Part shown: piece after piece, positions 1 through 12,165 of the stretch | How the letters are laid out: the number at the start of each line of letters is the position of its first letter | How positions within the stretch are numbered: position 1 is the stretch's first letter | NCBI GenBank assembly: GCA_029207755.1 | Contig: JARCOQ010000011.1 | Span: 24,865,712-24,929,711, forward strand | Direction of reading: 5' to 3' | Length of the DNA stretch: 64,000 nucleotides | Source of the DNA: Chamaea fasciata | Lineage: Eukaryota; Chordata; Aves; Passeriformes; Sylviidae | Program-made: the position numbers and the translations under genes | The notes under the pieces: generated by a model | The model's input: the letters and a program-made list of their open reading frames with translations, nothing else | Told to the model about the DNA's origin: nothing | Database searches by the model: none

Positions 1-3000
1 GAGCTTTATTTTAATATATGTGTAACATAAAAAGTAATAAAACCAAGCGCGGCCCAGCGGCCCCAGGCTGCGGCTGAAGCATCCTCTGGATGTGGCCGTC
101 AGGAAGGAGGGGCATGTCACTACACACCATCCATTTAGACGGCACGATCTGCAGAAACAAATCCTCCTCTTCCTAAATTCGTCCTTGTTGGCTCGCCCGA
201 GAAGTCCCCACGTGTACTGACACTTTAATTAAAACCCAGAGAGCACCAGCAGGGTAAACACTTGGACCGCGGCAGGCCCCATCTCCCGTGGGCTGGAGGA
301 GGAGGGGGAAGCAAGCTGGGGCATTTCAGACCACGGATTTAGGAATTACACCTGCCTTTACATGATATACCATCACCTCATTTTGTGTTTTTAGGAAATG
401 CCCCAGCTTTGCTGTGGTGAAGAGCTCCTGCTTTCCTCAGCACGTGCCAAGTCGAAAGGGATCGCCACGTGGCCACAGCATCCTTCTCCCAGGAATCTCC
501 TGCCTCCTTGCACACCTCCCAAACATTTACAGACAATGGTAGGAACTTAATATCGTGTAAGCATTTACCAAAACAAAACAAACCGCTTGGAAACATATGT
601 TAATGTAAGCCATGAGGGGCACTTAGTCACGCAAAAATCAGGCGGAGTAGAACCAGTAAGTGCTCACCCTGGGATATTGTAGCAGAGGTTTGTTTTTTCT
701 ACAGTTTGTTCATGACAATGGATTGTAGAGCTTCACCCTGGCAGATGAAGCCATCTGGGGAAAACAGGCATCTCCTCACCAGTCAACCATCCCTTTTAAT
801 TCAACCTACTGCTCAGCACTGAGACTTGCTGCGAAACTTTCATAAATAGTTTAGAAAACCCAGTTGATTTTTACCCTACTGCAGATGTTCTTGAATTTGC
901 AATAAAGATATAGGCTGGAGGAAGACACTGAGAATGGAAATGAGAGATGCAACCGAGGAATTAAATCGACATCCAACCTGTACCCAACAAAAGGTGCCAC
1001 AGCAGCAATAAACCCCTCTCACAGCATCAGCCACCCCTGGCACCTTGGCCACGCAGATTCCAGTGCCTGTGCCCAAAGCCTGGAAGCAAGATGAGAAGCA
1101 TCCATGCCCCTGCAGTCTCTCCAAAGTATCCAGTTGGATCAGGATGTGGAATCACCTCTGCCAAAGCCAAGGCAAGCTGAAACTGGGAATTAATTAACGT
1201 CAAGTGTTGAGTTGTCTGGTGTTAATCTGTGCTGCTGTAAGAAAGCTACGAAAGAGGACTGGGGTAGCAAAATAAGGAAAGCACCAAAAAGCTCTGTTGT
1301 GATGCTTTTACCTCCTGTGTGTCTTCCATCCACCAAAACTTGTTGATTTTTCCTTTAAACCATCCCCACAGCAATGCCCTCCACCCAAAAAACACATGAA
1401 GACTGAGGCCTACTCCTGCTCCCCTGCTCAACTCTGTCTCCTCAACACCAAAGATGTGGCTCAAAACAGGCAAGAAGTGTTGTGGTTCAACAGAAAATCT
1501 CCACTTGTTCAGAAGTCCTCCATTGTGGTGCCCCCATGAGCGTGCTGGCAAGGGTGCAGCTGCCCGAAGGCAAAGCCTTCAGGAGGATGGGACCTTTCCT
1601 GGGTCAAACAGTCACTTCTGAGCCTTCAGACCACAGCACCAGCAATATTTTTGGTGACAGGAGCAAAGGTAGGTGGCAGGGAACAGCCAGCATTGAGCCA
1701 GCCTTGCTCCCTGCGCCCTTCTCACCTCCTGCCTCAAACACACAAACATTCTCCAGCATCTCCCTGCTCTTTTCCAAGGCAGCTTCTGCCTCTGGCTCTT
1801 CATCTCCCTGAATTCAGCACTGCTACAGACACGCACAGCTTTGACGGCATAAAACACACAGGAGGAAAACTGAGCTACTAAAGCATTTCCCCCTCTCCAG
1901 ATCCTCTGTCAAGGTTCACTTGGGTACAAACCCACATTCCAGCCTCGGGATTATTCAAGCATGATCTTCAAGGCTGCCACAGTTTTTAATTAAACATCCA
2001 TCTGAGCATAAATTCATGCTCCTAATTACTCTCAGAATGTTATATCAACTATCACTAACTTGATAATGTCAAGTATTAAGACTAATTTCCACAAATGAAG
2101 CAAGCACCACGAGTTCTTTTTTCTTCAAAGGTTGCGGTCCTCACACTCCATAAAGTGTAGTGGACCAGCACACAATGAGAATATTGGTAAATGCTTTTAA
2201 ACATCAATTGATGCATTCGGGCATCATGTTTACTAAATAAACAAACCCTGGCCTCAATATCAGCCTTTGCAGACAACAACTGCATATCTTGGCCCAAAAT
2301 TCAAGTCCACGTTTTAAGGAAAGAAAGAGGATGATTGATTGTTGTTTTTTAACGTTTTCCTTGCACAAGCACGGATTTCACCTCTAAGCAAAAAACTACA
2401 ATTTCTGTACCCAGAAATGCATTCAATCATATTTACTTAACTTGTGCTGTTGGTTTTTATGCGTCCAACAAAATAAATGACCCACCACCTGCTGCAGCCA
2501 GTGGGAGACAACCAGAATTGTCACTTTTTTGGGAAATGCAGAGCTCCCATTTCCTTCTGCCAGGCAGAGCAACATCTCTTTACACTTCCCAGCCTGGACA
2601 CGCAAACTCCAACGCCCCACGCATACAAAATCCCCACTGCAGCCACTTAATGGAGTAACCATGTTGGATGTCTGATACTTTACAGCAAAACACTTCTAAT
2701 CCAACCATTCTGCACCGCCCTTACTCATGCTGCATGTAAATATTAAATTTGAGTGGGATTAGGGTGCTCTTGCAAAGCAGTGCTGAGATTTCAACATGCA
2801 CAGCCCTGCTGGGACCAGACCACGACATCAGCCCTCACCACTGAGGAACACTTTGTCTCACACAGAAATCTCAGTGAGCTGAGACAAACAACAAAAAAGT
2901 CTCATAAAAGTCCAACTATTACCACTTTGGCAGCAGAGAAGCATCCCAAGTAAATTTCTTCCATTACATTTCTGCTGCAGTTAAAATACTGAGCCTGGTG

Positions 3001-6000
3001 CCAGCAGCCCAACAACCACCCTTTCTCCTGCCCGACCCCAGCCATCAGCCAGCACATCCTCAGCACCACCACATCCTGCTTATTCTTCCTACAACATGCA
3101 CAGGACACCAGAGATTTTACCAGGTTAGAAGCCGCCAGCTCACTTTTCTGTGTCCACGTGTAATTTTTCGTAAGTGCTACGAAAAACTCTTTGCCCAGCC
3201 CTACTTCAGCCCATGCACCACTCAAGGTGTCCACTTGTGAGTCTCATCTCCACCAGACTCTGTTTCAGCATCCAAGACCTTCTGCAGTGGAGATCTCCTG
3301 GGAAGGGCCATAACTTCTCCCATCTCCATGGTCTAGGTCCTGCCAGTTGTTTTCCTGTAGTTCAGGGACCCAGTCCAAGATTTTTAGCATGAAGGCACTT
3401 CAGTACTAATGCACTGAAAACTGCATTCAATTTTTCCTGGGAGAAGGAGCTTTGCCTTCCAACAGGAGCCATGAATCTGAGCTGCCATCCTGCTGTACAT
3501 TAGACCATTTTATAGCACCTGGCACGATTTGTTCTCAGCTTTTACAGAGTACAGGCACATTTATGTACTTGGTTTCCCATTGAAAGCAATCTTGAGGGTG
3601 CCAAAATCCCCTCTCCCGACTAGTCTGAGGAGCTAAAACACTTACTGATGTAAAAAATAGGCTTATTCTAGTGTGAAAATTCAGCAACCTCCAAAACAAG
3701 CTGGCCTAAAATGACGTAGGCAAGCTTTGCACTTGGTTTACAGATCTCCTCAAACACATCTGAAATAAATCCATGTATCTGAGAAGGTAGTTAAAACACT
3801 GGAGGCCAGCATGAGAAAAACTGAGTCATGCAACAGGATGGGGAAAATGTTTATTTTAACAAAGGGCAACATATCTCTTTGATTAAAACAGAGCCATCAT
3901 GGGCCAAACCTTATTGTTGCTGCCTGCACTTAACTCCAGTACTGGGAGGAGGACCTCAAGCTCGTGGGGACTCAGAACATCCCTGCAGACTGGGCTCAGT
4001 CCTCCCCCCACCCAGGGATTCAGCCCCATCTCTCTGCTTTCCTACAGCAGGAGCTGACCACAATGGCAGTGCCCTTCTTCCCTCCACACCCTTCCATCTC
4101 TCCATCATCTCCTGAGTTCACAAACAGATTTGCAGGGCTTCAGAGTGACCCCACTGCCTCAAGGCCCCAAAGGAATATGAGTGACTTGTTGCAGTTCCTT
4201 TCCACTTGGGGCAAACTCCACTTAAACCAGCCCCTGTTTCCCCAGACTTCAACACTCTGCAAATGGCATCCACCAATAAACACGGCACACCTGAAACTCC
4301 AAGGCTTTGACACCACAAATGGAAAACCAAGGCAAAACAAAACAAGCTGCATCCAGTGTTTGCCATCTCACTTGGTGGCCAAGTGAGGCTCCAGGGTCAC
4401 TTCTCTGCTCACCTGAGCTCTCCTGCAGAACACTGGCTGCTCACTAGAGCACAGATCTTCACTTCTGCCCAACCTGTTTCTGAAGAGCAGAAGACCTTTC
4501 ACTGGGAGGGACAAACACAAATTTCACTCGTAGCCAATCCTCCCCTTACACCTGTCATCTTTTCCAAGGTTTTAAAGAGTAAAAAAACCTTGAAAAACAT
4601 TCAAAAAACTCGAAGAGAAACGAAACAAAACAAAGTGGATTTTTTTTTTTTTCTTTTTTTGGTGCTTAGCTAGACATTTTCATTAATACTTCAGTTTGGA
4701 CTGAACAACCAGAGCTTCCCCTTGGAAAAGCCTAAATCTGCTCTAATTGCACAGGGCCAATCTAATGCTCTGTGCTGACCCAACAGAGCTGACCTTTGGA
4801 CTGAAGTGTTTTCCAGTCCTCTGTATCAATCCAAGCTCTGATCAGGACCCTGCAGCTCGGAGAGCTGCAATTCCATTACTGCAGCCCTATAATAGCTCTG
4901 ACGTTAAGTAAAGGAGGCAGGATTATTAGATTTGAAAACTAAATTGTTAAATTAGCATATTATTCATCTCCAGAAATAACATGCACTACAGCCTCTAGGT
5001 GAGCAAGACTACAGTTTTAGGTTCCCTATATAAGGGAAACACATCTCTTACGCCAGTGCTTGTACTTATTCCATCCTCTATCCCTCTTGCAGTTCAAATG
5101 AGGCTGGAGACTCCCACCTCCAGCTCAGGAAGAACCAGGTTTCCCTCTTCCATGGATTGCCTTAAGTAGTCCAAAATCAGCATCAGAAAGCCAAATCCTT
5201 CCAGAAGCTTTGCTGATGGCCTGCCCCACTTTTAATTTCCACCAGGGAAGAACGCTGGTTAGCAAGCCCGTCCCTCCTCTCTGTGGCACCACCAGCACCA
5301 GCACATGGGTCGTGTCAGGCTGTGCATCCCCTCCATGGTCACACCAAGAACTGTGACACATTTTGCCCACAAGTGTTTGAAGATGCAGCTTTCGAAGGTC
5401 TGCTCTCGACGGTCACAGCAAACCTTGCAGCAGAGCAGATTTCTAGGTGATCCTGCATTTGTCAGGGCTCTCCCAGAGCCCAGGAACAAACGTTGCTCTG
5501 GGAAAGGGAGGTCAAAGCCTCAACAAGAGCAGGTGTAGGCTGGAAAAGGAGCGGGCTGAGCAACACAGCGGGGGGCAGAGAGAGATGGAGAACAACAGAC
5601 AGAATATACACCAAAAGTGAGCTCTGGGAGCAGCCTATGGAAACCCGAGGCACCAAAGGACTAAGAAGAGATGTTCCTGACACAGAACAATGTATATCTA
5701 AAAAACCCCAGAAGGACAAGCAGCGTCTCAGGAAAATCTTCGTTGAGTTGGTCCCACACTGAAGGTAGCAGGATTCAAGAGAGAACCAGTGGGATGAAGG
5801 AGAGCGATGCCACCCTTTACCTCCGCAGGCCCTCTGTGAGCTTTGCTCCCTTCCCCAGCATTCCCAGATTGAGCACAGGGCAATCCCTACAGGTCTGTGC
5901 CAAGGGGAGCAGCCCATCACCTGCAGCCCAGCAGGCAAGGAGGGCAGCAGCCAGGCCTTGGGGTGCTCCTTCCCCTCGCACACTGCCCTCCCTTCGCCCC

Positions 6001-9000
6001 AGCTCCTCTGCAAGTGCACGTTTTCACAGCTAAAAGGAGGCAGCACAGCCTGTTCCCAACAACATTAGTTCATGACAGCCATGTTATTACCACCTTTTAA
6101 CACCCCCACTGCGCTTCTGTTTCACATCGCTGCCTATTCAACACTGCGGTGTTCGTAACTAAAATTAAATCTGCCTTTAGGAGACCCACAAAGGCACCCT
6201 TTCACACAGGCTGTGTCCTGATACAGGCACCAGGTTGTTCCTCCCAGTGGGAAGCACCAAGCTCCGCAAGGAGCTTCACCCGGTACTCTCTAGGGACGCG
6301 CCTGGTTGCCAAGGGTGGCCCAAGAAAGAGCCAGCCTCTTCCAAGGGGCCAGGCTACCCCACAGCTGCCACCTTCCTCCCAGAGCACTGCTGCCTGACCT
6401 GTGACAGGGTGCCACCACAGACCTGGCCAGGTCTGGACCGCTGCAGGGAGCGGTCACACCTGCAGAACGCCACGCAAATCCCGATTTCCACACGCTTTTG
6501 CTGTCTGCAGCCCGCAGCCAACCATTTCTGCGTGCTCCCAGGGCACCTCGGCTTTACTGTGGCCAGAACCACTTCAGCTTTAACATTGAAACCCAAACTC
6601 CAGGGTGAGCCCAGCAGCTTCACACACCAGTTCCCATCCCAAGTGAAGCAGGCTCTGGTCAGGACACAGGGAAAGGCATCCCAGGGCACCAGGGATGCAA
6701 TGTAATGTCTGAGGCTGCTCACGACTTCAGACCAAAAGCTCAGAATGAGGACAAGCTGCTGTGTCCAGAGCTCAGGGGCATCAGCACAATCTCTACAACA
6801 CTGTGTGCTTTGGCAGCTCCTGCTATTTCTTCTGTACTTGTAAGAAAAACAGCTCCCTTCCAAAGAGATTGTTCCTAACCTGCTCCCTGCTGCAGGGCAG
6901 ACAGGGCTTAATGCCTGCAAGCCTGTGCTCCTGCCTCCCAGCACAATCCATCCCAGAACACTGATGGACACAGGTACCCCTCAGCCTCCTCAGGCTTTTG
7001 GCACCCCATTTATTTGTGCCACACATTAAACAGCTGCTTTTCAACATCTGAAGTGTCACCTGCTCTTTACGCCATTCCCCACATCAGTAATTATCTCGCA
7101 AACTGAGGTTTAAAAACGGCCCTCCTGGAAAAAAACACAGTGATGTTAATGGAGTTTCTGGAAACACCTCTGCAGTGCCATCTGCTTGACTTCGCCTCTA
7201 GTTTCATAGTAGCAAGATCCAATTTCGGAGGTGGCATGTGAAGTGCAAGGTGATTTTTCAACCAACAACAGCAAGGGAGATCCACCTTCTGCGAACCTGA
7301 GCGCCTGGCATCCTCCCCGGCAGCAGGGGTGGACAGCACTGGTGGCAGGAGGGGAACCAGGTAACACAGAGGCATCTGTTATCTAAAGCTGGTTGAGGGT
7401 TTTGTGCTTTTTTTCTGCCGCTGTGTAAAGAAAACTGAGTAAGGAGGAAAGCACAGTATTTCTGGTGTTTTCCCGGCCATTTAATTCAGGAAATTTAAGT
7501 CTGTGGCTGTCAGTGGCTTTCCATGAAGGCATTCCACTGCATTTCACTGACTTGCCAGTGGCACAAACCAACCGTGTCCATGTTCCCGTGAATCACGCCA
7601 GGTGACTGAGCAGCCCAGCCTGCTCTCCCAGCCATGCTTTTCCCATTCCCTGTGTTTCCCCACGTAACTGCAGGCCAGTACTCTTCCAGCTCAGCTCACA
7701 GCACAGTACAGCTGCCCATGCTGCCCCACATGCCCCCACGGCCCTGTTTCTCTGCAGAGACAATGGCCCAGGATGAGATCCCACCATGGATCACTCTGGA
7801 CACCTCAGCAGAGGTTATCAAATGGGGTCTCACCTCTGTCACCCCGACCTCTGCTTGCAGAAAGGAGCCTGAACACAAACCCACCAGGTTCATTTGCGCA
7901 CCAACCCTCCACCGCAAATCCAGTAGAAATCTGGGGACTTCTGAGGTCCATTCCCAGTGCTGGTAACAGCTGAACACACCCATCATGAGCCAGGGTTGCG
8001 GTCCAGGCACCTTGAACCACATCCTAGGCCATCCTTACAACCCCTCCACTGCCTCCCTGTTGGAGCCTTTCCAGCCCTACAAACACTTGGATCAGCACAG
8101 ATCTAACCCCCTCGATTCCTGCCCACGTGGCAAGGCTGACTGGCACCTGAGCCAATTCATACATTCAGGCTTCACTCATTCATCAGTCCTGAGCTGACTC
8201 CAAGTCCCCGTCCCAGGGCAGCAGAAGTAACAAGAACAAGCTGATAAAGGTACTTATATTTTACGGGTCTTAGGAGAAAATGCCACAGCTGCCAGAAAGT
8301 CTCACATACATCTCCTGGGTGACTGAGATCGTAGTGTGAGGAAAATGAGTGTAAGAATGACATAAATAACCCCAGATCTTGTGCTGTGGAGGGCTGAGGT
8401 GCTCCCCTAATCCCAACGACTTTGTAACTCAAGATACTGCAAACCCTGTGTTGCACATTTCTCCATCTATGTCAGCTCAAATATCAATTTTAGACCTTAC
8501 ATACTTGAAGACAGATGGACATCACACTCCCTTTCATCCAGATTCGCCTCCAGGGTTTTTGTCTGCCCTGAGCAGCCTTGACAACTTATTGTCCATCCCA
8601 TCCAACCCCAAGTCACTTACTGTCAGGAGTCAATAAACGTTTTGCAGTGCCTGTGTTCTACTGATTTAAAAGACCCAGCCATGCCTAGAGCAATCCTCTG
8701 TGATACACATACTAATTCGGCTGCACAGGGAGGCATCAAAGCTTTCAGGTTGTCTGATGTTTCAAGCAAGTCAGGTACTGAGTAGCAAAACTCTAGAAAT
8801 GCCTATTGGAAAAGGGAGGCTGATGAATGACATGTGGACCCCTTCATCCCTGTATTTGTTTTGCGCCTGTCACACGTGCACTTGCTGCCTTGTTTGGGAT
8901 AAAGACGGGATTTCTGACTCTGCTGCAGAACAGCCCCTCTGTGGCTCCCCCTCTAAGCCAGCCTTGCGGCTTGGGATCAACAGCGTCGATCAACAGATTA

Positions 9001-11608
9001 AACTACCCTGCCTCTGCAGCTTCTCCTTTTCCAAGCCTCCTCCTTCCAGCAGGAATTTCCCACCCTGGCACTGGCAAGAAAGAGCTTTCCTATGAAGCAG
9101 CGAGGCAGCCAGGTCACTGCCTTTCCCTGCATTCCCTGCTAAGCAGACCTGATGCCACCGCTGGGCCGCCCTTGTGTGGCACAGGACCCTCCTCCCAGGA
9201 CAGCCAGCGCTCCTCACCGGTCCTCATTTCTCTGCTAAATAGAGAAACTGGGGTGCAAGGGCTCCTCTAGGAAAGGAGTGAGCCCTAAAAGACCCCACCA
9301 ACCAGAAGACCCTCCCCAGCCCTGCACACAACCCCCATCCAGCCTCGCCACAAGGCAGCACAGCACAGAGGGGCTTTAGGCAGGGATTTGAAAGCAGGAG
9401 AAGAGGAGGAGGACTTGGGATTAGCAGGGAAAGGTTAAACCAGTCCCAGGGATTGCATGGGAACAGTACAGCTCAGGAATGAGTGGGAGGAAGCCAGGAA
9501 CGACCGAGTGTCCCTGCTACCTTCAGCATTTGGGGACACGAGGGACCAGCCCAGCACTGGCACAGCGTGCCACTATCTGGCAATTCCAGGATTGCAGCCC
9601 CTGCCTGATGTGGTTATCAATGCAGGAGGGCTCTGCAGCCATTAAGGGCCCTACTCAGAGAGCAATAACATGTACAGACACAAATCGATGCTGTACACTT
9701 TGAAGGAACCAAGTGAAGGCTATGGATTTTACTCACTGTTATTTGCAAAGTGAAACAAAGCAGACAAAAAAGCTCTCCAAGCAGCCCAAAAAGCTGCCTG
9801 CAGGAACGTGGGCAGCTCAGGAAGGCTGCCTGCAGCTTTGCAGGGAGAACACATATGGGCAGGGGGTGATGGCCTTTTATTCCACTGGATAAAGATCTTA
9901 GTGGAAATCTGAAAAGCTCGACGTGAGACCTCATCCACGGCTAATCCACACAGACTATGCCATGCTCTAGGCACGCCAGGAAGGAACCAAGGCCAGGCAC
10001 TGCACTGAGTCACGCCACAAACCTGCAATTTCAGCTGTACTAAGAGAAAGCAATTGGTAAGATACAGCTTGAGAAGCATCATCCCGGACCAGCTGCATCC
10101 TGCTCCTACCTAAAGGCAGCTCAGGCCACCCAGAAATCCCGTTCCCAACATTCCATTCCTCCCAGGCCACCACAGGTTTTTAACCCTTTCCCAGTAGGAT
10201 CAGCGCTTGCTAAGCACTAAAGTCAGCAATAGTCACAGGCAGATTCGTATTAAAAAGTTCTTTCACACTCAAGGCCTTTCCCCTCAGCAAGAGCTGGCTG
10301 TCAGACAAAATGCTGGTTTGGTTATGCTGCTTGGTATTCAGGGACTGCTCACCTGTGACTGTGAATTGTAGAATTCAGGTGATTTGTAGAAGCCACCAAC
10401 ATGCAAGAGCAGGGAAGGACCTCCCTGCATTTTTCCAGGGAGGAAAAAAACCCAACCTGTCACTTTGGCCAATCCCTCAAACACTCACAGTCAGGGGGAA
10501 GTTTTGGTATACATTTAACGGGGTGTGTACATTTCCTTTACACTGGAGCCTTGACTGAGTTAATGCTGACTTTTAAGCGCACTGTGGAGTTGCAAACTCC
10601 AAGAAAGGATAAAAAGCACAGCCGGTGATGCGTGGTGTGAGACAATTTCCTGGGATGCAAGGCCAAGGCCAAGCCAAGCAGCTGGGTGCTATTCCTGGAT
10701 CCCCACCAAGTGCTCTCGACCTTGGGTGAGAGTCTGGGCGCTTTGCTGCTCAGTGTTATCCCCTGCTAAAATGGGTAAAATAATACTACAGTCACCCCAT
10801 AAAGATGCTGCAGTGGGTGATGCCATATTGCAAAAAGCCTCCAAAGCCTTGCCTAAGTGTAGAGACACGTCAGAGATTATCAGGAGTTGTTCCTCACACA
10901 GCCATACCCTGAATTTGCACCTTCAAACAACAGTCGTCTATAAATTCTTAATTTTTTTTTTTTCTAGAGCAAAGGGCTTTTGTTTTCCCAGGAGACTAGA
11001 CAAGAAAAAGTCAACAAAATTTCTTTACATTTTTAAATCAAATGCTTCCACACAGCATTTCCACAAGACTGCTTAAAAAGTGCACTAGAAATTGTAACTC
11101 AAAGCTGATCTGCTTCACGAGATGACTCAGGCTTCTGCAGCTCCAACCCTGGCCTCAGCCAGCCCTGCCAGTGCAGCACTGACTGTTTCCAATCAGCATC
11201 CAGCGAGCTGCCAGCATTTCTGAGAGAACGGAGCAAGGTTTCCTTAAATGCGAAGTGCAGAAGATAAAATTCAGTTACTATTACCCAATTTCTGACCAGC
11301 ATCAGAGGGGAAACGAGCAGCCTGCGAGAGCAAAAGATCAACCCCCTCTCTAATGCCCGCAAAACCAACACGAAGCCCACGGACAGATGTGTTCTTCTGG
11401 ACAAATACCATCATGAATGTAACCTGCCCCTTTGCCTTTGCAGCAGCAAACTGACTTGTCAGACTGCCTGCTATTTCTCATGCCTCCCACAGCTGCAGCT
11501 CAGCAGGACACACTGGCTGCAGAAATATCACCCCGGGACAGAGTTTCTAATATTTCCACGGACATCACATTTCCCAGAGGGAGCTACAAGATGCGCTTGG
11601 CTCCTCTT
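1..11608. other. Downstream intron, unique sequence
   Basis: No exon, RNA gene or clear transposon was recognised. The first ~280 bases are CpG-containing and, on the minus strand, end in an AATAAA near base 5, discussed separately. A T-rich run lies at about 4639-4661. The many 60-205 codon open frames, including one of 205 codons on the minus strand at 6354-6971, overlap one another on both strands and show no family resemblance, so they are treated as chance. Confidence 0.6.
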
Positions 11609-11626
11609 TTGTTGTTGTTGTTGTTG
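11609..11626 (+). repeat. (TTG)6 microsatellite next to CR1
   Basis: Six TTG units end a few bases before the 3' terminus of the minus-strand CR1. Short A-rich or simple repeats beside LINE 3' ends are common. On the CR1 sense strand it is (CAA)6 just downstream of the element. Confidence 0.9.
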
Positions 11627-11632
11627 CACTAA

Positions 11633-11890
11633 TCACAGAATCGTTTAGGTTGGAAAAGACCTTTCAGATCAACGAGTCCAACTGTAAACCTTACACTGCC
11701 AAGTCCAGCACTAAACCACGTCCCCGAGCACCACATCTACTCATCTTTTAAACCCCTCCAGGGCTGGTGACTCAAACTGCTTCCTTAGGCAGCTTGTTCC
11801 AGCGCCTGACAACTCTTTCCGTGAAGAAGTTTTTCCTAAGAGCCGACCTAAACTTCCTCTGGTGCAACTTGAAGGCATTTCCTCTTGTCC
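11633..11890 (-). mobile_element. CR1 LINE 3' fragment, 5'-truncated
   Basis: Read on the minus strand this segment ends in the CR1 3' signature: a pyrimidine-rich GGTCTTTTCCAACC motif followed by AAACGATTCTGTGA. Further in, the plus strand shows other CR1 landmarks such as GGCAGCTTGTTCCAG, GAAGTTTTTCCTAAGAGCC and AAGGCATTTCCTCTTGTCC. CR1 is the dominant LINE of bird genomes; almost all copies are 5'-truncated and lack target-site duplications, as here. Similarity stops near 11890 at a CpG-rich segment. Only about 260 bases remain and no reverse-transcriptase coding is present. Base differences from the family pattern suggest a moderately old insertion. Confidence 0.93.
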
Positions 11891-12165
11891 CGACGATGCG
11901 GGTGACGGGCCGAGGTGAGGCAGAGGTGTCCTAGCGGCCCTCACCTTCCGCAAGAGGTGAGCCTGGGGGGCTCCTGGGGGGGCGAGGGCAGCCGGGAGAC
12001 TCCCAGAGGATGATGAAATGCCAGGGCTGCGTTTGCTCGGACACCAGCAGCGCGGTGAGAAGCAGAGGATGTTTACAACAGGCACCAGGAGGCCGTGAAC
12101 TCAAACCTCTGGAGGTGTCTCTGCTTTGGGTCATTCTTCTCCTGGGCGCACGTTTGCCGCCTGGC
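11891..12165. other. CpG-rich patch adjoining CR1
   Basis: About 17 CpG dinucleotides occur in 275 bases, including nine in the first ~110, which is dense compared with the surrounding CpG-poor intron. Such a patch may be an unmethylated regulatory element or a GC-biased relic. No transcription start signal is obvious. It begins exactly where CR1 similarity ends. Confidence 0.5.

Noticed and set aside
4851..4869. Perfect 8-bp stem, 3-base loop hairpin TGCAGCTC-GGA-GAGCTGCA
   Set aside because: Too short to distinguish from chance in 64 kb, and no T-run or microRNA-like flanks accompany it.
5022..5038. Short palindrome containing TATATAAG, like a TATA box or CArG element
   Set aside because: The spacing between CC and GG is seven rather than six A/T bases, so it is not a CArG box, and an isolated TATA match is expected by chance in this length.
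5462..6046. 194-codon minus-strand open frame
   Set aside because: Serine/leucine-rich chance frame with overlapping plus-strand frames and no homology recognised.
6354..6971. 205-codon minus-strand open frame
   Set aside because: Cys/Trp-rich composition typical of random reverse-strand translation, overlapped by several plus-strand frames, and no recognisable domain.
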